NCBI RefSeq assembly: GCF_023380225.1 | Contig: NZ_CP093362.1 | Location: forward strand, 124,001 to 188,000 | DNA: 64,000 nucleotides | DNA from: Apilactobacillus apisilvae | GTDB taxonomy: Bacteria; Bacillota; Bacilli; Lactobacillales; Lactobacillaceae | Reading direction: 5' to 3' | In this document: positions 1-12,868 of the stretch, in pieces | How the letters are laid out: every line of letters starts with the position of its first letter | Numbering within the stretch: position 1 is the stretch's first letter | Made by a program: the position numbers and the translations under genes | Notes under the pieces: model-generated | Told to the model about the DNA's origin: nothing | What the model saw: the letters and a program-made list of their open reading frames with translations, nothing else | Database searches by the model: none

Positions 1-684
1 ATTGCTGATGCGGTTGGTGCATATTTAATGGTTGATATGGCACATATTGCTGGTTTAGTTGCAACGGGATTTCATCCAAGTCCAATTGGAATTGCTGATG
101 TAGTTACTACTACCACCCATAAGACCTTACGAGGACCTCGTGGTGGAATGATTTTATCTCAAGAAAAATACGGCAAAAAAATAAATTCATCATTATTTCC
201 AGGAACACAAGGTGGTCCGCTAGAACATGTTGTTGCAGGTAAAGCAGCTTGTTTTTTTGAAGACTTACAACCTGCGTTCAAGGATTACTGTCAACAAGTA
301 ATTAAAAATGCTCAAGCAATGGCCGATGAATTTAATAAATCCTCAAATATTAAAGTAGTTTCTGGCGGAACTGATAATCATTTAATGGTTTTAGATTTAA
401 CTAACACTTCACTAAATGGTAAGGAAACACAAGCGTTACTAGATACATTGAAAATTACAACTAACAAGGAAGCTATTCCTAATGAAAAATTAAGTCCATT
501 TGTTACTAGTGGATTAAGATTAGGCACTCCTGCGATTACTTCTCGTGGATTTAACGAAGAAGATTCTCGAAAAGTTGCTAAGTTAATTATTAAAGCAATT
601 GATAATCATGATAATCAAGACATTTTAAATGAAGTAGAGACACAAGTTAGTCAACTAACTGGGAAACATCCAATTTTTAACTAG
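1..684 (+). CDS. glyA: Serine hydroxymethyltransferase, 3' part (5' end outside window)
   Basis: This PLP enzyme interconverts serine and glycine with tetrahydrofolate and supplies one-carbon units in the cytoplasm. The reading frame is open from base 1, so the gene is cut by the window edge. About 227 C-terminal residues of a protein usually near 410 residues are present. The PLP-binding lysine is in [14 protein letters not shown] (residues 36-49 of the fragment), followed by the conserved FPGTQGGP segment. The internal ATG at 28 is not the start, because VDMAHIAGL is mid-domain. It ends 17 bases before upp, the usual glyA-upp order in lactobacilli. Confidence 0.97.
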   Translation: MADAVGAYLMVDMAHIAGLVATGFHPSPIGIADVVTTTTHKTLRGPRGGMILSQEKYGKKINSSLFPGTQGGPLEHVVAGKAACFFEDLQPAFKDYCQQVIKNAQAMADEFNKSSNIKVVSGGTDNHLMVLDLTNTSLNGKETQALLDTLKITTNKEAIPNEKLSPFVTSGLRLGTPAITSRGFNEEDSRKVAKLIIKAIDNHDNQDILNEVETQVSQLTGKHPIFN

Positions 685-701
685 AATCGAGGTATGATTA
701 A

Positions 702-1334
702 ATGGGTAAGTTTGAAGTTATGAATCATCCATTGATTCAACATAAACTGACTATTATTAGAAATGAAAATTGTGGGACTCGTGAATTTAGAGAAGTAGTT
801 AATGAAATTGCTACTCTTTTAGCATTCGAAGTTTCTCGTGACATGCCACTAGAAGATGTTGATGTGAAAACTCCTGAAGGAATTGCGCATGCAAAACAAC
901 TAACTGGTAAAAAACTAGCAGTTGTTCCAATTTTAAGAGCCGGTATTGGGATGGTAGATGGAATTTTAAGCCTAATTCCCGCAGCTAAGGTTGGTCATAT
1001 TGGAATGTATCGTGATGAAGAAACCTTTGAACCACATGAATATTTTGTTAAATTACCTAGTGATATTGATAAAAGACAAATATTTGTTGTAGATCCAATG
1101 TTAGCAACTGGTGGTTCTGCTATTATGGCAGTTGATGCATTAGTTAAAAGGGGAGTTCCTGAAGAAAATATTAAATTTGTTTGTTTAGTAGCTGCTCCAG
1201 AAGGTGTGAAGGCCTTACAATATGCACATCCTAATATTGATATTTATTCTGCGGCATTAGATGACCACTTAGATCATGGATATATTGTTCCTGGTTTAGG
1301 GGATGCTGGTGACAGATTATTTGGGACCAGATAA
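702..1334 (+). CDS. upp: Uracil phosphoribosyltransferase
   Basis: Converts uracil and PRPP to UMP (pyrimidine salvage). The 210-residue length is normal for the family. The N-terminus [16 protein letters not shown] is typical, and the PRPP-binding loop [10 protein letters not shown] is at residues 131-140. The C-terminal uracil-binding [13 protein letters not shown] is intact. The start ATG follows a short gaggt ribosome site. It is followed by a strong terminator, so the downstream ATPase genes need their own promoter. Confidence 0.98.
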   Translation: MGKFEVMNHPLIQHKLTIIRNENCGTREFREVVNEIATLLAFEVSRDMPLEDVDVKTPEGIAHAKQLTGKKLAVVPILRAGIGMVDGILSLIPAAKVGHIGMYRDEETFEPHEYFVKLPSDIDKRQIFVVDPMLATGGSAIMAVDALVKRGVPEENIKFVCLVAAPEGVKALQYAHPNIDIYSAALDDHLDHGYIVPGLGDAGDRLFGTR

Positions 1335-1342
1335 TCTGTTTT

Positions 1343-1377
1343 AGAACTTATTGCTTTTTGCAGTAAGTTCTTTTTTT
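1343..1377 (+). terminator. Rho-independent terminator after upp
   Basis: AGAACTTA and TAAGTTCT arms enclose a short T-rich loop (with an additional TGC/GCA pair) and are followed by seven T residues. It lies 8 bases after the upp stop. Confidence 0.85.
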
Positions 1378-1436
1378 GTATATAATATTACTAATTAATT
1401 TACATATTTTTTATTTATGTTAATTAGTTTTTTGCT

Positions 1437-1465
1437 TTGAAATAACTGCCGAATGGTGGTAAGAT
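1437..1465 (+). promoter_or_regulatory. Candidate promoter of the ATP synthase operon
   Basis: TTGAAA (1437-1442), a 17-base spacer and TAAGAT (1460-1465) make a good sigma-A promoter between the upp terminator and atpB. The predicted transcript starts near 1471. Inferred from sequence only. Confidence 0.55.
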
Positions 1466-1500
1466 TTTAATGTATTTTGTAATAAAAATACATCATCTTA
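1460..1500 (+). promoter_or_regulatory. Stem-loop at the predicted 5' end of the atp mRNA
   Basis: ATGTATTTT (1470-1478) and AAAATACAT (1484-1492) form a perfect 9-bp stem. The outer TAAGAT/ATCTTA pair (1460-1465 and 1495-1500) extends the symmetry into the -10 box. A second inverted repeat (cttacATCAT...ATGATgtatagtaag, about 1510-1542) follows. No T-run follows either, so they are not terminators. A 5' mRNA-stabilising hairpin is one possible role. Confidence 0.5.
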
Positions 1501-1564
1501 GAATTCATACTTACATCATTATTATTAATGATGTATAGTAAGCTAAGAAAAGGGGTGATATTCT

Positions 1565-2522
<958 letters not shown>

Positions 2523-2563
2523 AAATAAAAAATATAATTTTTCAAGTGAGGAGGTGTCAATAG

Positions 2564-3100
2564 ATGCTTTCACAAACATTATTTTCTTCTGTTTCTGCAA
2601 CAGAAGCTGGCGGATTTCCAATTGGAAATATTTTATTTACAGCAATTATTTTCCTTGTACTAATGTGGTTGATTAAACATTTTGCATGGAAGCCATTATC
2701 AGAAATGATGACACAACGTGCTGATAAAATTTCTAACGATATTACATCTGCTGAAAAGTCTCGTAAAGATGCTGAAGAATTAGCAAAGAAACGTGAAGAT
2801 GCTTTATCTAAATCACATGAAGATGCTAATACTATTATTAGTGATGCTAAAACTTCAGCTCAAAAACAAGGAGAACAAATTGTCTCTGAGGCTAGAAATG
2901 ATGCCCAAAGTGTTAAAGCTTCTGCTCAAAAAGATATTGAGCAAGAAAGAAAAGATGCTTTGGCTAACACTAAAGATGATGTAGCAAACTTATCTGTTGA
3001 GATTGCTTCAAAAATCATTCAAAAAGAATTGAAGTCTGATGATCAAAAAGCATTGATTGATTCTTATATTGAAGGGTTGGGGAAGCAAAATGCTAGATAA
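2564..3100 (+). CDS. atpF: F1Fo ATP synthase subunit b
   Basis: Peripheral stalk subunit. One N-terminal membrane helix (about residues 21-40) is followed by a long charged coiled coil rich in Ala, Lys, Asp and Glu. The 178-residue length is usual. The ribosome site GAGGAGG precedes the ATG. Its last 11 bases overlap the start of atpH, which suggests translational coupling of the two stator subunits. Confidence 0.96.
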   Translation: MLSQTLFSSVSATEAGGFPIGNILFTAIIFLVLMWLIKHFAWKPLSEMMTQRADKISNDITSAEKSRKDAEELAKKREDALSKSHEDANTIISDAKTSAQKQGEQIVSEARNDAQSVKASAQKDIEQERKDALANTKDDVANLSVEIASKIIQKELKSDDQKALIDSYIEGLGKQNAR

Positions 3101-3632
3101 GATTACATTCGCAAAACGTTATTCAAAAGTACTTTTTGAGTTATTGGAATCTAACAATCAAGTTGAAGATGGTTATAATGAATTATTGCAAATCAAACAA
3201 GTATTTGTTAATAATTCAGATCTAGGCAATTCTTTAACTGATGTTAGTTTTCCAGAAGAATATAAATTAAAATTAGTTAAACCTTTGATTGATGGTATTA
3301 ATACAGAAGCTATTAAAAACTTATTTAATGTTTTACTACAATCTAATAATATGGATGAATTTGTATTAATTGTTGATGAATTTGAACAATTATATAATGA
3401 AAAAAACAAAATTGTTAATGCAGTAGCTATTACTGCAGTTCCTTTATCAGATGATCAAAAAGAAAACTTATCTAACGTTTTAAAAACTCGTATGGATGCT
3501 AGAAAAGTCATTTTAAATAATAAAATCGATCAAAGTATAGTCGGTGGTGTAATTATTAAATCATCGAACGTTGTTTTTGATGGAAGTTTAAGAACTAAAA
3601 TTAATAATATTAAAAAACTTCTATTGAATTAA
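3090..3632 (+). CDS. atpH: F1Fo ATP synthase subunit delta
   Basis: Joins the peripheral stalk to the top of the F1 hexamer. The 180-residue protein starts MLDKITFAKRYSKVLFEL, typical of the family, and ends with the conserved VGGVIIKSSNVVFDGSLR region. The start at 3090 overlaps atpF by 11 bases and sits behind ggttgggga. An earlier ATG at 3057 would add 11 residues from the atpF frame and lacks support. Confidence 0.95.
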   Translation: MLDKITFAKRYSKVLFELLESNNQVEDGYNELLQIKQVFVNNSDLGNSLTDVSFPEEYKLKLVKPLIDGINTEAIKNLFNVLLQSNNMDEFVLIVDEFEQLYNEKNKIVNAVAITAVPLSDDQKENLSNVLKTRMDARKVILNNKIDQSIVGGVIIKSSNVVFDGSLRTKINNIKKLLLN

Positions 3633-3647
3633 TGACAATATCTATAA

Positions 3648-5195
<1,548 letters not shown>

Positions 5196-5216
5196 CTTGA
5201 AGGATGGTGAGAACTA

Positions 5217-6119
5217 ATGGCTGAATCTATTAATGATGTTAAACATCGTATTGCATCAACTAAAAGTACACATCAAATTACAACTGCAATGCAAATGGTT
5301 TCGACTGCTAAGCTAAATCGTATTCAAAAGCATTCAGGTTCATATGAACAATATGTTTCTCGTGTAAAGTCTGTTGTAATGCACTTAGCTCAGTCCCATT
5401 TGTTAGACAACATTGATTCCTCAAGTAATGCAGACTCAGGCAAGGCTCAAAAGACTGCATACCTAGTTATTACTTCAGATCGTGGAATGGTTGGAAGCTA
5501 CAATAGTAATGTAATTCGTGAGACTAATGCTTTCATTGAAAAAAATACGCCTAATCCTGATGATTATATGATTTTAGCTGTAGGTGGTAACGGCGCTGAT
5601 TTTTATAAAAATCGTAATGTCAACGTTTCTTATGAATATCGTGGAGTTTCTGATATTCCTACTTTTGCTGAGGTTAGAGAAATCGTTAAGACAGCTAGTT
5701 CTATGTATGATGATGGTGTTTTTGATAAACTATATGTTTGTTATACCCATTTTGTTAATAGAATTTCTTCAGAATTTAGATCTGAAAAAATGCTGCCAAT
5801 GGATAGCGAAGCTATGAATGAAGGCGCAAGTAAAGATGTTAAAACATCAGCAATTAATGCTGAATATGAAATTGAACCCGATAAGAAATCTGTATTGGAA
5901 GCAATTTTACCCCAATATGCTCAAAGTTTAGTATTTGGTGCAATTCTTGATGCTAAGACTTCTGAACATTCAGCAAGTTCATCAGCTATGCAATCTGCAT
6001 CTGATAATGCTGACGATTTAATTTCGAAATTAGAATTACAATATAACCGTGCTAGACAAGCTGCTATTACTACCGAAATTACTGAAATTGTTGGTGGTCA
6101 AGAAGCTTTGAAGCACTAA
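5217..6119 (+). CDS. atpG: F1Fo ATP synthase subunit gamma
   Basis: Central rotor shaft of F1, 300 residues. The two terminal helices that form the coiled-coil axle are both present: the N-terminus has [20 protein letters not shown] and the C-terminus ends [22 protein letters not shown] follows AAGGATGGTGAG. It sits between atpA and atpD as in all standard atp operons. Confidence 0.97.
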   Translation: MAESINDVKHRIASTKSTHQITTAMQMVSTAKLNRIQKHSGSYEQYVSRVKSVVMHLAQSHLLDNIDSSSNADSGKAQKTAYLVITSDRGMVGSYNSNVIRETNAFIEKNTPNPDDYMILAVGGNGADFYKNRNVNVSYEYRGVSDIPTFAEVREIVKTASSMYDDGVFDKLYVCYTHFVNRISSEFRSEKMLPMDSEAMNEGASKDVKTSAINAEYEIEPDKKSVLEAILPQYAQSLVFGAILDAKTSEHSASSSAMQSASDNADDLISKLELQYNRARQAAITTEITEIVGGQEALKH

Positions 6120-6134
6120 TAATATAAGACATGA

Positions 6135-7559
<1,425 letters not shown>

Positions 7560-7571
7560 GGAGGGTTCTAA

Positions 7572-7991
7572 TTGGCTGATAACTCAGTATTAACCGTTAG
7601 TATCGTAACTCCTGATGGTAAAGTATACGAATGTGAAACTGCTACATTAGTTGTTGTTAGAACTATGAGTGGTCAATTAGGAATTATGCCTAATCATATT
7701 CCTGTAATTGCTTCATTGGAAGTTGACGAAGCAAAAGTTAAACATGATGGAAATGAAGATGAAATTGCTGTAAATGGTGGTTTTGTTGAATTTTCTGATA
7801 ATAACTTAACAATTATTGCTGATAGTGCTGAAAAGCAGGGTGACATTGATGTTGATCGTGCTACTAATGCTCAACATCGTGCTGAAGAACATCTTAAAGA
7901 AGCTCGCCAAAAACATGACGACCAAGATATTCTACGTACCCAAGTTGCTTTGAAAAGAGCTATTAACAGAATTCACGTTGCTAAACGTTAA
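7572..7991 (+). CDS. atpC: F1Fo ATP synthase subunit epsilon
   Basis: Rotor-base subunit that couples F1 to the c-ring and can inhibit hydrolysis. The 139-residue protein has an N-terminal beta sandwich (LTVSIVTPDGKVYE, GQLGIMPNHIPVIA) and a C-terminal two-helix domain. TTG is the start: it lies 5 bases after AAGGAGGG and no nearer ATG exists. It is the last gene of the operon and is followed by a terminator. Confidence 0.95.
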   Translation: MADNSVLTVSIVTPDGKVYECETATLVVVRTMSGQLGIMPNHIPVIASLEVDEAKVKHDGNEDEIAVNGGFVEFSDNNLTIIADSAEKQGDIDVDRATNAQHRAEEHLKEARQKHDDQDILRTQVALKRAINRIHVAKR

Positions 7992-7996
7992 AAATG

Positions 7997-8026
7997 AGGT
8001 CTACAATTTTTGTAGACCTTTTTTTA
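7997..8026 (+). terminator. Terminator of the atp operon
   Basis: A perfect 10-bp stem AGGTCTACAA / TTGTAGACCT with a 3-base loop is followed by a T-run. It starts 6 bases after the atpC stop. Confidence 0.93.
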
Positions 8027-8068
8027 TTTAATTGTAATCTTTTATCAAAGGACAAAGTAATATTTTTA

Positions 8069-8077
8069 TGGTATAGT
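8069..8077 (+). promoter_or_regulatory. Candidate extended -10 promoter (DUF1146 gene, murA)
   Basis: TGGTATAGT matches the TGnTATAAT extended -10. A weak AGGACA lies 17 bases upstream of the hexamer. It follows the atp terminator and sits 24 bases before the next start codon. Confidence 0.45.
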
Positions 8078-8100
8078 TTTGATAAGAAAATGGTGAAATT

Positions 8101-8316
8101 ATGAAATTTATGAATATTAGTAATTTAATAGATATAATAATTCAATTATTTTTTATTAGTATCTCCTTTTGGTGTATTAAAGATATACATTTAGAGCAAT
8201 ACATTCACATGCATGAAAATCAGTTTAAAATTTTATTAACTTTATTATCAATAATGCTAGGTTTTTCTTGTGGATCATTTTTTATTTGGATTATAAATAC
8301 AATATATAATTTTTAA
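8101..8316 (+). CDS. DUF1146 (YwzB-type) small membrane protein
   Basis: A 71-residue protein with two membrane helices (about residues 7-25 and 43-65) separated by a short acidic/histidine-containing loop. Size, topology and place between atpC and murA match the DUF1146/YwzB family of Firmicutes, whose function is not known. ATG follows a modest atggtgaaatt ribosome site. Probably cotranscribed with murA, which begins 29 bases after its stop. Confidence 0.75.
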   Translation: MKFMNISNLIDIIIQLFFISISFWCIKDIHLEQYIHMHENQFKILLTLLSIMLGFSCGSFFIWIINTIYNF

Positions 8317-8345
8317 AACACAAATTATTTTTGGGAGGGTTAACC

Positions 8346-9635
8346 TTGGATAAAATCGTTGTAAATGGCGGTCGTAGATTATCTGGTAGTGTTCATATTG
8401 AAGGTGCAAAAAATGCAGTTTTACCTATTATGGCAGCTACTATTTTAGCTAGTAATGGTAAAACTAAGTTGAATAATGTTCCTTTGCTTTCTGATGTCTA
8501 CATCATGAATGAATTACTTAAACAATTAGATGTCAATATAAATTTTGATACTAAAAATAATTCAATGCAATTAGATGCATCGAATGATATTTTATATAAA
8601 GCACCATTGAAATATGTTTCAAAAATGCGTGCATCTATTGTTGTTATGGGACCATTATTGGCTAGATTAGGACATGCTAAAGTAGCTTTACCTGGAGGAT
8701 GTGCAATTGGATCTAGACCTATTGATATTCATTTAAAAGGTTTTGAATTGTTAGGTGCCACAATTAAACAACATGACGGATATGTTGAAGCCTTTGCTGA
8801 AAATGGACTTAAAGGAAATGATATTTACTTAGATTTTCCAAGTGTTGGTGCTACTCAAAATATTATGATGGCAGCTACTTTAGCTGATGGTGAAACAACA
8901 ATTGAAAATGTTGCTAAAGAACCAGAAATCGTTGATTTAGCTAATATTCTTAATAAAATGGGTGCTCATGTTAGTGGTGCTGGAACTAGTAAATTAAAGA
9001 TTAAAGGTGTATCTCAGCTTCATGGAACTGAACATAATGTTCTTCAAGATCGTATTGAAGCCGGTACTTTCATGGTTGCCGCAGCTTTAACACATGGAAA
9101 TGTTTTAATTGAAAATGGCGAAAGCCAATATAATGAACCGTTAATTGCTAAGTTGCAGGAAATGGGCGTTACTGTAAAAATAGAAGATCATGGTATAAGA
9201 GTTATCGGACCTGAAAAACTTACATCAGTGGATATTAAGACTCTACCATATCCTGGATTTCCAACAGACATGCAACCTCAAATGATGGTTTTACAATTAG
9301 CTTCTGCGGGTAGCAGTATGTTAACTGAAACGGTTTTTGAAAATCGTTTTATGCATTTAGGTGAATTGAGTAGAATGAATGCAAAATTTCACATTAATGG
9401 TCAAACAGTTATCTTAGATGGCCCTACAGAATTTAGTGGGGCTGAAGTTTCTGCCACTGACTTAAGAGCCGCCGCAGCATTAGTATTGGCCGGATTAGTA
9501 GCCGATGGCAGCACCCAAGTTACTAATTTAAAATATTTAGATCGCGGATATTATGACTTTCATGACAAATTAAAACGATTGGGCGCTGATATAAAAAGAA
9601 TTTGTTTAGATGAAAATGATGAAGTTACTGAATAA
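8346..9635 (+). CDS. murA: UDP-N-acetylglucosamine 1-carboxyvinyltransferase
   Basis: First committed step of peptidoglycan synthesis: transfers enolpyruvate from PEP to UDP-GlcNAc. The protein has 429 residues. EGAKN with the conserved Lys-Asn pair is at residues 19-23. The catalytic cysteine is Cys119 in [11 protein letters not shown], so the fosfomycin-sensitive Cys form is kept. The TTG at 8346 follows GGGAGGG with normal spacing; an upstream TTG at 8331 would lie before this ribosome site and was rejected. Lactobacilli often carry a second murA copy elsewhere. Confidence 0.95.
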   Translation: MDKIVVNGGRRLSGSVHIEGAKNAVLPIMAATILASNGKTKLNNVPLLSDVYIMNELLKQLDVNINFDTKNNSMQLDASNDILYKAPLKYVSKMRASIVVMGPLLARLGHAKVALPGGCAIGSRPIDIHLKGFELLGATIKQHDGYVEAFAENGLKGNDIYLDFPSVGATQNIMMAATLADGETTIENVAKEPEIVDLANILNKMGAHVSGAGTSKLKIKGVSQLHGTEHNVLQDRIEAGTFMVAAALTHGNVLIENGESQYNEPLIAKLQEMGVTVKIEDHGIRVIGPEKLTSVDIKTLPYPGFPTDMQPQMMVLQLASAGSSMLTETVFENRFMHLGELSRMNAKFHINGQTVILDGPTEFSGAEVSATDLRAAAALVLAGLVADGSTQVTNLKYLDRGYYDFHDKLKRLGADIKRICLDENDEVTE

Positions 9636-9682
9636 AACATTTCATTAATAAATAAATTCTTAAAATTGATAATCTATAAATA

Positions 9683-9691
9683 TGATATAAT
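9683..9691 (+). promoter_or_regulatory. Extended -10 promoter of mbl
   Basis: TGATATAAT inside a TATGATATAATG context, with no good -35 at the expected distance. It lies 36 bases before the mbl start. The same core occurs before mreB and ezrA. Confidence 0.55.
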
Positions 9692-9727
9692 GTAATAATA
9701 CAAGTTGATTCAGGAGGAAGTTAAGAA

Positions 9728-10726
9728 ATGGTAAAAGATATCGGCATTGATTTGGGAACTGCCAATGTTTTAATCTATGTGACTGGTAAAGGAATTGTTT
9801 TAAATGAACCTTCAGTAGTTGCAATTGATATTCAAACTAATAAAGTTTTATCCGTTGGCTCTGAGGCCTACAAAATGGTTGGTAGAACACCAAGTAATAT
9901 TCGAGCAATCCGTCCACTGAAAGATGGAGTTATTTCAGATTTTGATGTAACTGAACAAATGCTTACATACTTTATTAATAAATTAAGTGTAAAAGGCTTT
10001 ATGTCTAAACCTAAAACTATGATTTGTGCACCAACTAATATTACTAATATTGAGAGAAAGGCTATCATTCAAGCCGCTGAAAAAGCTGGAGGCGGTAAAG
10101 TCTATCTTGAAGAAGAACCTAAAGTAGCAGCTATTGGTGCCGGTATGAATATCTTTCAACCAAAGGGTAATATGGTAATTGATTTAGGTGGAGGAACTGC
10201 TGATATTGCAGTTATATCATTGGGTGATATTGTTGCAAGTAAATCAATTCGTGTTGCCGGTGATGTCATGAATACACAAATTTCTTCTTATATCAGGGAT
10301 AAATATAAAATGGTAATTGGTGAACACACTGCTGAAAAAATTAAGATTCAGATTGGTACAGCAACCGTTGATGATCAAGAAGTTAAAGAAATGGAAGTTC
10401 GAGGTAGAGATGCTATTGGTGGAATGCCAAAATCAATAACTTTAACTAGTCCTGAAGTTCAGGAAGCAATTTCTGATACTGTGACTCAAATTATTGAAGC
10501 AGCAAAAGATGTTTTAGAAGTTGTTCCACCTGAATTAGCTTCAGATATAGTTGATCGTGGTATTATGTTAACCGGTGGTGGAGCATTATTAAAAGGCTTA
10601 GACCACGCTATTTCTAAAGTATTAACAGTTCCTGTTATTATTTCAGAGAGTCCTTTAGATAACGTTGCTAAAGGTGCCGGCGCTTTATTAGAACATATGA
10701 ATAAAACAGAAAAGAGTAAAGATTAA
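9728..10726 (+). CDS. mbl: MreB-like actin, Mbl type
   Basis: Cytoskeletal ATPase that forms membrane-bound filaments guiding the elongation machinery. The 332-residue protein has the actin phosphate loops [14 protein letters not shown] and VIDLGGGTADIAVIS and the adenosine motif [11 protein letters not shown]. The GIVLNEPSVVAID segment is closer to Mbl than to MreB, and a separate mreB is at 36616. ATG follows AGGAGGA. It heads a run with yidD, a DUF2969 gene and rodA. Confidence 0.9.
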   Translation: MVKDIGIDLGTANVLIYVTGKGIVLNEPSVVAIDIQTNKVLSVGSEAYKMVGRTPSNIRAIRPLKDGVISDFDVTEQMLTYFINKLSVKGFMSKPKTMICAPTNITNIERKAIIQAAEKAGGGKVYLEEEPKVAAIGAGMNIFQPKGNMVIDLGGGTADIAVISLGDIVASKSIRVAGDVMNTQISSYIRDKYKMVIGEHTAEKIKIQIGTATVDDQEVKEMEVRGRDAIGGMPKSITLTSPEVQEAISDTVTQIIEAAKDVLEVVPPELASDIVDRGIMLTGGGALLKGLDHAISKVLTVPVIISESPLDNVAKGAGALLEHMNKTEKSKD

Positions 10727-10744
10727 TATAAGAAAGTGAATATA

Positions 10745-11020
10745 ATGACAAAAATATTATTATTTTTAGTTAACATTTATAAAAAATATATTTCACCATT
10801 ATTTCCACCAGCATGTCGTTATTATCCTACATGTTCAACTTATATGATTGACGCTATTAAAAAACATGGTCCTTTACTTGGTCTTATTATGGGTATCGCA
10901 AGAATTATTAGATGCCAACCATTTGTTAAAGGTGGATATGATCCAGTTTCTGATCAATTTACTATTTTTAGAAACAAAAGAGCGAGCGATGATTATCGTC
11001 GTTCAATGAATTTGAAGTAG
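10745..11020 (+). CDS. yidD: Membrane protein insertion efficiency factor
   Basis: Small amphipathic membrane-associated protein that aids YidC-dependent insertion. The 91-residue sequence has the family core [22 protein letters not shown] and [13 protein letters not shown], with Cys24, Cys30 and Cys57 conserved. I chose the ATG at 10745; a GTG at 10736 is in frame but overlaps the only plausible ribosome site (aagaaagtg). It follows mbl by 18 bases. Confidence 0.92.
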   Translation: MTKILLFLVNIYKKYISPLFPPACRYYPTCSTYMIDAIKKHGPLLGLIMGIARIIRCQPFVKGGYDPVSDQFTIFRNKRASDDYRRSMNLK

Positions 11021-11063
11021 CCGATCTATATTTTATCGACTACTTTTATTTTTGGAGGAAAAT

Positions 11064-11285
11064 ATGTCAAAATCGAAGAAAAATATTAATGTACAGCTAG
11101 ATACTAAAAAAATTGAGGGAAAAGACTGTGAGGTCTTAACTGTTGGTAAAAAAGAAGTAGGTTATATTAGACCAAATGAAGAAAATAAATTTGACGTTGT
11201 TTTTGGTGAAGATTTATTTCATGCTAAAACTGTTGATGAAGGTGTTGAAACATTAATTAGTCAATACCATCTTCATAAAGGTTAA
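11064..11285 (+). CDS. DUF2969 family protein
   Basis: A 73-residue, lysine- and glutamate-rich soluble protein found mostly in lactic acid bacteria between yidD/mbl and rodA. No catalytic motif is visible. ATG at 11064 follows GGAGGA; an in-frame TTG at 11052 overlaps that ribosome site. The function is unknown. Its steady position suggests a link with rod-shape or division genes, but this is only context. Confidence 0.75.
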   Translation: MSKSKKNINVQLDTKKIEGKDCEVLTVGKKEVGYIRPNEENKFDVVFGEDLFHAKTVDEGVETLISQYHLHKG

Positions 11286-11315
11286 TTATAAAATATAATA
11301 AGGTGATGATTTAGA

Positions 11316-12524
11316 GTGTTAAATAATTCTAATGAAAATGACACTGTGGATTCTAGAATTGATTGGCAAATAATAATTTGTGTTTTGTTACTTGCCCTAA
11401 TTGGGATCGGTTCTATTTTTGTTGCTGTTAATCATGATTCTTATTCTGCAACCATTGTTAAAACAATGATAACTCAAGTTTTATGGTACACAATTGGAAC
11501 GATTGCAATTGTTATTATTATGCAATTTGATTCAGAACAACTTTGGAAAATTGCCCCTATAATATACTGGGGTGCATTACTGATGTTAGCTTCGTTGCTT
11601 GTTTTGTATAGTCGATCTTTTTTTGTTCAGACAGGAGCTAAAAGTTGGTTTCAATTAGGACCATTAACTTTTCAACCAGCTGAAGTTATGAAGCCAGCCT
11701 TTGTTGTCATGTTAGCGCGTGTTGTAGTTGAGCATAATCGTAATTATGGAGTTCATATTGTTAAAACTGACTTTTGGTTATTACTTAAGATGATTCTCTG
11801 GACTTTACCAATATGTGTACTATTGAAGTTAGAAAATGATTTTGGAACAATGTTGGTTTTCTTTGCAATTTTGGGTGGACTAGTTATTGTTTCTGGTATT
11901 ACATGGAAGATTATTCTACCTGGATTTATTTCATTCGCAACAATCGGTGGAACTGCTCTAATATTAGTTATTACAAGTGGCGGTAGAAAAATATTGGAAT
12001 CTGTTGGGTTTCAATCTTACCAATTTGATCGTGTTAATGATTGGTTAGATCCATCTAATCCATCTAACTTAAATGGATCTGGATATCAATTATGGCAAAG
12101 CATTAAAGCAGTTGGTTCTGGTGGATTTGGAGGAACTGGTTTTAATGTTTCACATGTTTATGTACCTGTTCGTGAATCTGATATGATTTTTTCTGTAATT
12201 GGAGAAAATTTTGGTTTCGTTGGTGGATTAGTACTAATTGGGTTATATTTCTTATTAATTTCTCGAATGATTAGAGTTACATTTGAAACTAGAAATATAT
12301 ATTATGCATATATTTCTACCGGAATCATTATGATGATTTTGTTTCATGTTTTTGAAAACATTGGTATGAGTATTGGATTATTACCTTTAACTGGAATTCC
12401 ACTACCTTTTGTTAGCCAAGGAGGATCAGCTTTAATTGGTAATATGATTGGGATTGGTTTAATTATGTCCATGCAGTATCATAATTATGGATCGATGTTT
12501 AGTTCTAATAAAGAATTTTCTTAG
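11316..12524 (+). CDS. rodA: Rod-shape SEDS peptidoglycan polymerase
   Basis: SEDS-family glycosyltransferase that polymerises glycan strands during elongation with a class B PBP. The 402-residue protein has about ten membrane helices. SEDS landmarks are the TGAKSWFQLGPLTFQPAEVMKPA loop in the middle, the GSGYQLWQS segment and the C-terminal GIPLPFVSQGGSAL. GTG follows aAGGTGAtgatt. RodA rather than FtsW is favoured by the neighbours (mbl, yidD, DUF2969). Confidence 0.9.
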   Translation: MLNNSNENDTVDSRIDWQIIICVLLLALIGIGSIFVAVNHDSYSATIVKTMITQVLWYTIGTIAIVIIMQFDSEQLWKIAPIIYWGALLMLASLLVLYSRSFFVQTGAKSWFQLGPLTFQPAEVMKPAFVVMLARVVVEHNRNYGVHIVKTDFWLLLKMILWTLPICVLLKLENDFGTMLVFFAILGGLVIVSGITWKIILPGFISFATIGGTALILVITSGGRKILESVGFQSYQFDRVNDWLDPSNPSNLNGSGYQLWQSIKAVGSGGFGGTGFNVSHVYVPVRESDMIFSVIGENFGFVGGLVLIGLYFLLISRMIRVTFETRNIYYAYISTGIIMMILFHVFENIGMSIGLLPLTGIPLPFVSQGGSALIGNMIGIGLIMSMQYHNYGSMFSSNKEFS

Positions 12525-12531
12525 TTTATAA

Positions 12532-12560
12532 TTGACTTTGAAATTTATTCTTTGTATAAT
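12532..12560 (+). promoter_or_regulatory. Promoter of the methionine T-box / metNPQ operon
   Basis: TTGACT (12532-12537), 17-base spacer, TATAAT (12555-12560). This is a near-consensus promoter just after the rodA stop, with the leader starting about 7 bases downstream. Confidence 0.85.
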
Positions 12561-12566
12561 AAATTA

Positions 12567-12848
12567 AAATTTGATGGCAAGATGAGTAAATAATTAATAA
12601 ATGTACAAGAGAGCTTTTAATAGCTGAAATAAAGCCTTTTATTGTTATTGAATATGGTCTTGCAATAATTCAATTATTAATGAGCTATTTAACGAATTAA
12701 TAATGTTTAGCAACCATTATATTGCTAAGTATTACTTAAAGTGATACTTGTTGAGATTATTGTCGTGAGATAATAATAAAAAAGGTGGTACCACGAAACT
12801 CTTCGTCCTTTACTATGTTTAATAGTATTGGGAGAAGAGTTTTTTTAT
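12567..12848 (+). promoter_or_regulatory. T-box riboswitch, methionine specifier (ATG)
   Basis: This fills the 344-base gap before metN. The T-box sequence AAGGTGGTACCACG is at 12782-12795. In Stem I, GCAAGA (12577-12582) pairs with TCTTGC (12658-12663). The base just inside the 3' arm gives GAAT-ATG-G, so the specifier is ATG (12654-12656). AGAGAGC...GCTGAA is the usual AG-bulge/apical region. The terminator AAACTCTTC / GAAGAGT(TT) plus T-run ends at 12848. Uncharged tRNA-Met would stabilise the antiterminator and switch on transport. Confidence 0.92.
12796..12848 (+). terminator. Conditional terminator of the Met T-box
   Basis: CTCTTC/GAAGAG outer stem, with an inner ACTAT/ATAGT stem, followed by TTTTTTT. 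It overlaps the T-box antiterminator. Confidence 0.85.
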
Positions 12849-12868
12849 TATGAAAGTGGGGAGATTTT

